Assembly: GCF_000312665.1 (NCBI RefSeq)
Contig: NZ_HF536778.1
Span: 100,839-144,296, forward strand
Reading direction: 5' to 3'
DNA: 43,458 nt
From: Rhizobium mesoamericanum STM3625
GTDB lineage: Bacteria > Pseudomonadota > Alphaproteobacteria > Rhizobiales > Rhizobiaceae
Part shown: positions 41,768 to 43,458 of the stretch, piece after piece
Layout: each line of letters starts with the position of its first letter
Position numbering within the stretch: the first letter of the stretch is position 1
Position numbers and translations under genes: made by a program
The notes under the pieces: model-generated
Database searches by the model: none
What the model saw: the letters and a program-made list of their open reading frames with translations, nothing else
Told to the model about the DNA's origin: nothing

Positions 41768-43458
41768 TTGCGAAGATTTTCGAGCGAAACGCCAGAAGCG
41801 ACGAAGGGCAGCGAGCTCCACGAAGTATCGAGGCTACTCGCTGCCCCTATGCGTCTGGATAGAAGATTGGCCAGTGTCGCTAAGGTGCTTCCATCTCTTC
41901 TACCGTTGCGCCGCGGGGCAATCACAGTAAGTGCTGGAAAAGAAGACCCTGCCCTCTCGGTGATGATCGAAACTTCGAACAATGCCGCCGATCGCGGCCT
42001 TCCGGAAGGTCTACTTGAGCATATCGTCAAGAGCGCTCGGCCCCTTATCGTAAAAGACATTGGAACGTCAGCGCTATTTCTACATGAACCTTCTAAGGCT
42101 CCGCGTGGAGAGACGGCGGCAGTGACGTTCATCGGCTTGCCATTGCAAGCTGAGCAGGAAACGCTAGGAGCACTTTGGATCGATCGCTACCTTCATGATT
42201 CAGGCGCAGGTTGCTTTGACGATGACGTGCGTTTTCTGACAATGGTGGCAACTCTCCTCGGTAAGGCAATTAAGTCGGATCGTGAGCTTAGGGGATCGGA
42301 TCGTCAGGTCGTCGCGGTCGGCTCAAAGCCGGATGAGGCGGTTCGAAAGTCGCAATTGGAGCAGCGAAGCAAGGTTGACTGGATCGTCGGTGACAGCCCA
42401 GCGTTAAAGCAGGTCCTCGATATCGCTTCGGCCGCAGCTATGACGAACACCACCGTACTTCTGCGCGGTGAAAGCGGGACCGGAAAGGAATTCTTCGCGA
42501 AGGCGATCCATGCGCTTTCTCCACGCGCAAAAAAGCCATTCGTCAAGCTGAATTGCGCCGCGCTGCCGGAAACACTCTTAGAGTCGGAGCTTTTCGGACA
42601 TGAGAAGGGTGCATTCACAGGAGCTACTGGGCAGCGCGCGGGCCGGTTTGAGCTGGCGAATGGAGGAACCCTGCTACTCGACGAGATTGGAGAAATCTCG
42701 GCGGCCTTTCAAGCTAAACTTCTGCGCGTCTTACAGGAGGGTGAGCTAGAGCGCCTTGGCGGAATGAAGACGTTAAAGGTTGATGTCCGTCTTATCTGCG
42801 CTACGAACAAAGATCTAGAGATGGCGGTCGCCAGAGGAGAATTCAGGGCAGACTTGTACTACCGAATCAGCGTCGTTCCAATTCTTTTGCCGCCTCTTCG
42901 GGCAAGATCGGGTGACATACCGCGCCTCGCGCAAGTATTCCTCGACCGGTTCAACGAGGAGAACGGTCGGAGCATGGAGTTTGCGGCTTCAGCGATCGAT
43001 CTAATCTCCCGATGCTACTTTCCGGGTAATGTTCGGGAGCTCGAAAATTGCGTCCGGAGGACCGCCACCCTTGCCCGCTCGACAACGATTGTCTCGTGTG
43101 ACTTTGCGTGCCAAAACGGCCAATGCTTTTCCGCGCGCCTCTGGAGGGGGGATGCAGATCCAAGCACCATTAGAGCAGTCGATGAGCTTGCTAAAGGTGG
43201 TCAATCGCCCGAAGGCGCTCACGTCCTTGGCGCAGAGGCTGGACGCGAACCGCGACCAATCGCAGCTCCCGTGAAGATCTGTGATCCCGCTGACCCGTCT
43301 TGTCCGGCAACCTCACCTCGTCTAACCGAGCGAGACCGCTTGATCGATGCTATGGAAAGAGCAGGCTGGGTGCAGGCAAAAGCGGCCCGCCTGCTTGGCA
43401 TCACACCTCGGCAAGTCGGTTACGCCCTCCGCCGGCACCGCGTCGATGTGAAGAAATT
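41768..43458 (+). CDS. nifA: Nitrogen fixation regulator NifA (3' end cut by window edge)
   Basis: At least 563 codons, open to the window end. A GAF domain (about residues 30-180) is followed by the sigma54-activating AAA+ domain with Walker A GESGTGK, the GAFTGA loop and DEIGE, then a cysteine-containing linker (SCDFACQNGQC; CDPADPSC) thought to sense oxygen, and the Fis-type helix-turn-helix (AKAARLLGITPRQVGYALRR). The start is unsure: similarity begins before the first ATG (41849), the frame is open from 41720, and no ATG or GTG is in frame behind the GAGGAG; TTG 41768 is a guess. It ends in VKK plus two bases, so only a residue or two and the stop are missing. Confidence 0.93.
   Translation, partial: MRRFSSETPEATKGSELHEVSRLLAAPMRLDRRLASVAKVLPSLLPLRRGAITVSAGKEDPALSVMIETSNNAADRGLPEGLLEHIVKSARPLIVKDIGTSALFLHEPSKAPRGETAAVTFIGLPLQAEQETLGALWIDRYLHDSGAGCFDDDVRFLTMVATLLGKAIKSDRELRGSDRQVVAVGSKPDEAVRKSQLEQRSKVDWIVGDSPALKQVLDIASAAAMTNTTVLLRGESGTGKEFFAKAIHALSPRAKKPFVKLNCAALPETLLESELFGHEKGAFTGATGQRAGRFELANGGTLLLDEIGEISAAFQAKLLRVLQEGELERLGGMKTLKVDVRLICATNKDLEMAVARGEFRADLYYRISVVPILLPPLRARSGDIPRLAQVFLDRFNEENGRSMEFAASAIDLISRCYFPGNVRELENCVRRTATLARSTTIVSCDFACQNGQCFSARLWRGDADPSTIRAVDELAKGGQSPEGAHVLGAEAGREPRPIAAPVKICDPADPSCPATSPRLTERDRLIDAMERAGWVQAKAARLLGITPRQVGYALRRHRVDVKK

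Noticed and set aside
1..43458. CRISPR arrays, tRNA or rRNA genes
   Set aside because: No spaced direct repeats, cloverleaf sequences or rRNA segments were seen on either strand.

Overview
The window is a piece of a rhizobial symbiotic plasmid or island (Rhizobium/Sinorhizobium-like alphaproteobacterium). It carries nifB, fdxN, nifZ, nifQ, iscN, nifW, nifA, rpoN2-prxS, fixLJ-fixK-fixNOQP, acdS, a syrA-like gene, nodD and a bacterial gibberellin operon. The genes are separated by IS66, IS630 and IS3 debris and by decayed nif and nod genes, as is usual for symbiotic replicons. The genus cannot be fixed from sequence reading alone.

Layout. 0.2-1.5 kb: RES/Xre-type toxin-antitoxin pair. 1.6-3.8 kb: IS debris containing an HMG-CoA lyase tail and the 3' end of a second nifA. 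3.8-6.1 kb: sigma54-type promoter, nifB, a frameshifted fdxN, nifZ and a nifT stub. 6.3-15.5 kb: a micro-oxic module on the minus strand (fixK, fixJ, fixL, ompW-like gene, fixPQON) plus a divergent pseudoazurin gene, with FixK-type boxes. 16.0-20.3 kb: resolvase scrap, acdS, syrA-like gene, decayed fdxB, a CCE_0567-type gene, a nifH stub that keeps a NifA/sigma54 promoter, and a frameshifted nodD. 21.2-30.5 kb: gibberellin operon cyp112-cyp114-fd-sdr-cyp117-ggps-cps-ks, with a single-base frameshift in cyp117 and a candidate sigma54 promoter upstream. 31.0-32.0 kb: a 2-oxoglutarate/Fe(II) dioxygenase-like gene behind a degenerate nod-box-like sequence. 32.1-33.2 kb: IS remnants. 33.5-37.2 kb: a compact five-gene cassette (amino-acid-kinase-fold kinase, NDP-kinase-like protein, methyltransferase, nucleotidyltransferase, RpiR regulator) of unknown role. 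37.2-43.5 kb: NifA/sigma54 regulon (prxS-rpoN2, nifQ, iscN, nifS tail, nifW) and nifA, which runs off the right edge.

How the parts fit. By family knowledge, low oxygen is read by FixL, passed to FixJ and then to fixK. FixK would act on boxes before fixN and, less certainly, before the ompW-like and pseudoazurin genes. NifA with RpoN2 would drive nifB, prxS-rpoN2, nifQ and iscN through the -24/-12 sites seen here. The gibberellin genes, acdS and the SyrA-like protein would let the bacteroid adjust host hormones and surface polysaccharide. Several key genes look damaged by single-base indels (fdxN, nodD, cyp117), and nifU with most of nifS is missing. Either the strain depends on other copies or some indels are sequence errors. 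The cassette at 33.5-37.2 kb is the best candidate for an undescribed system.
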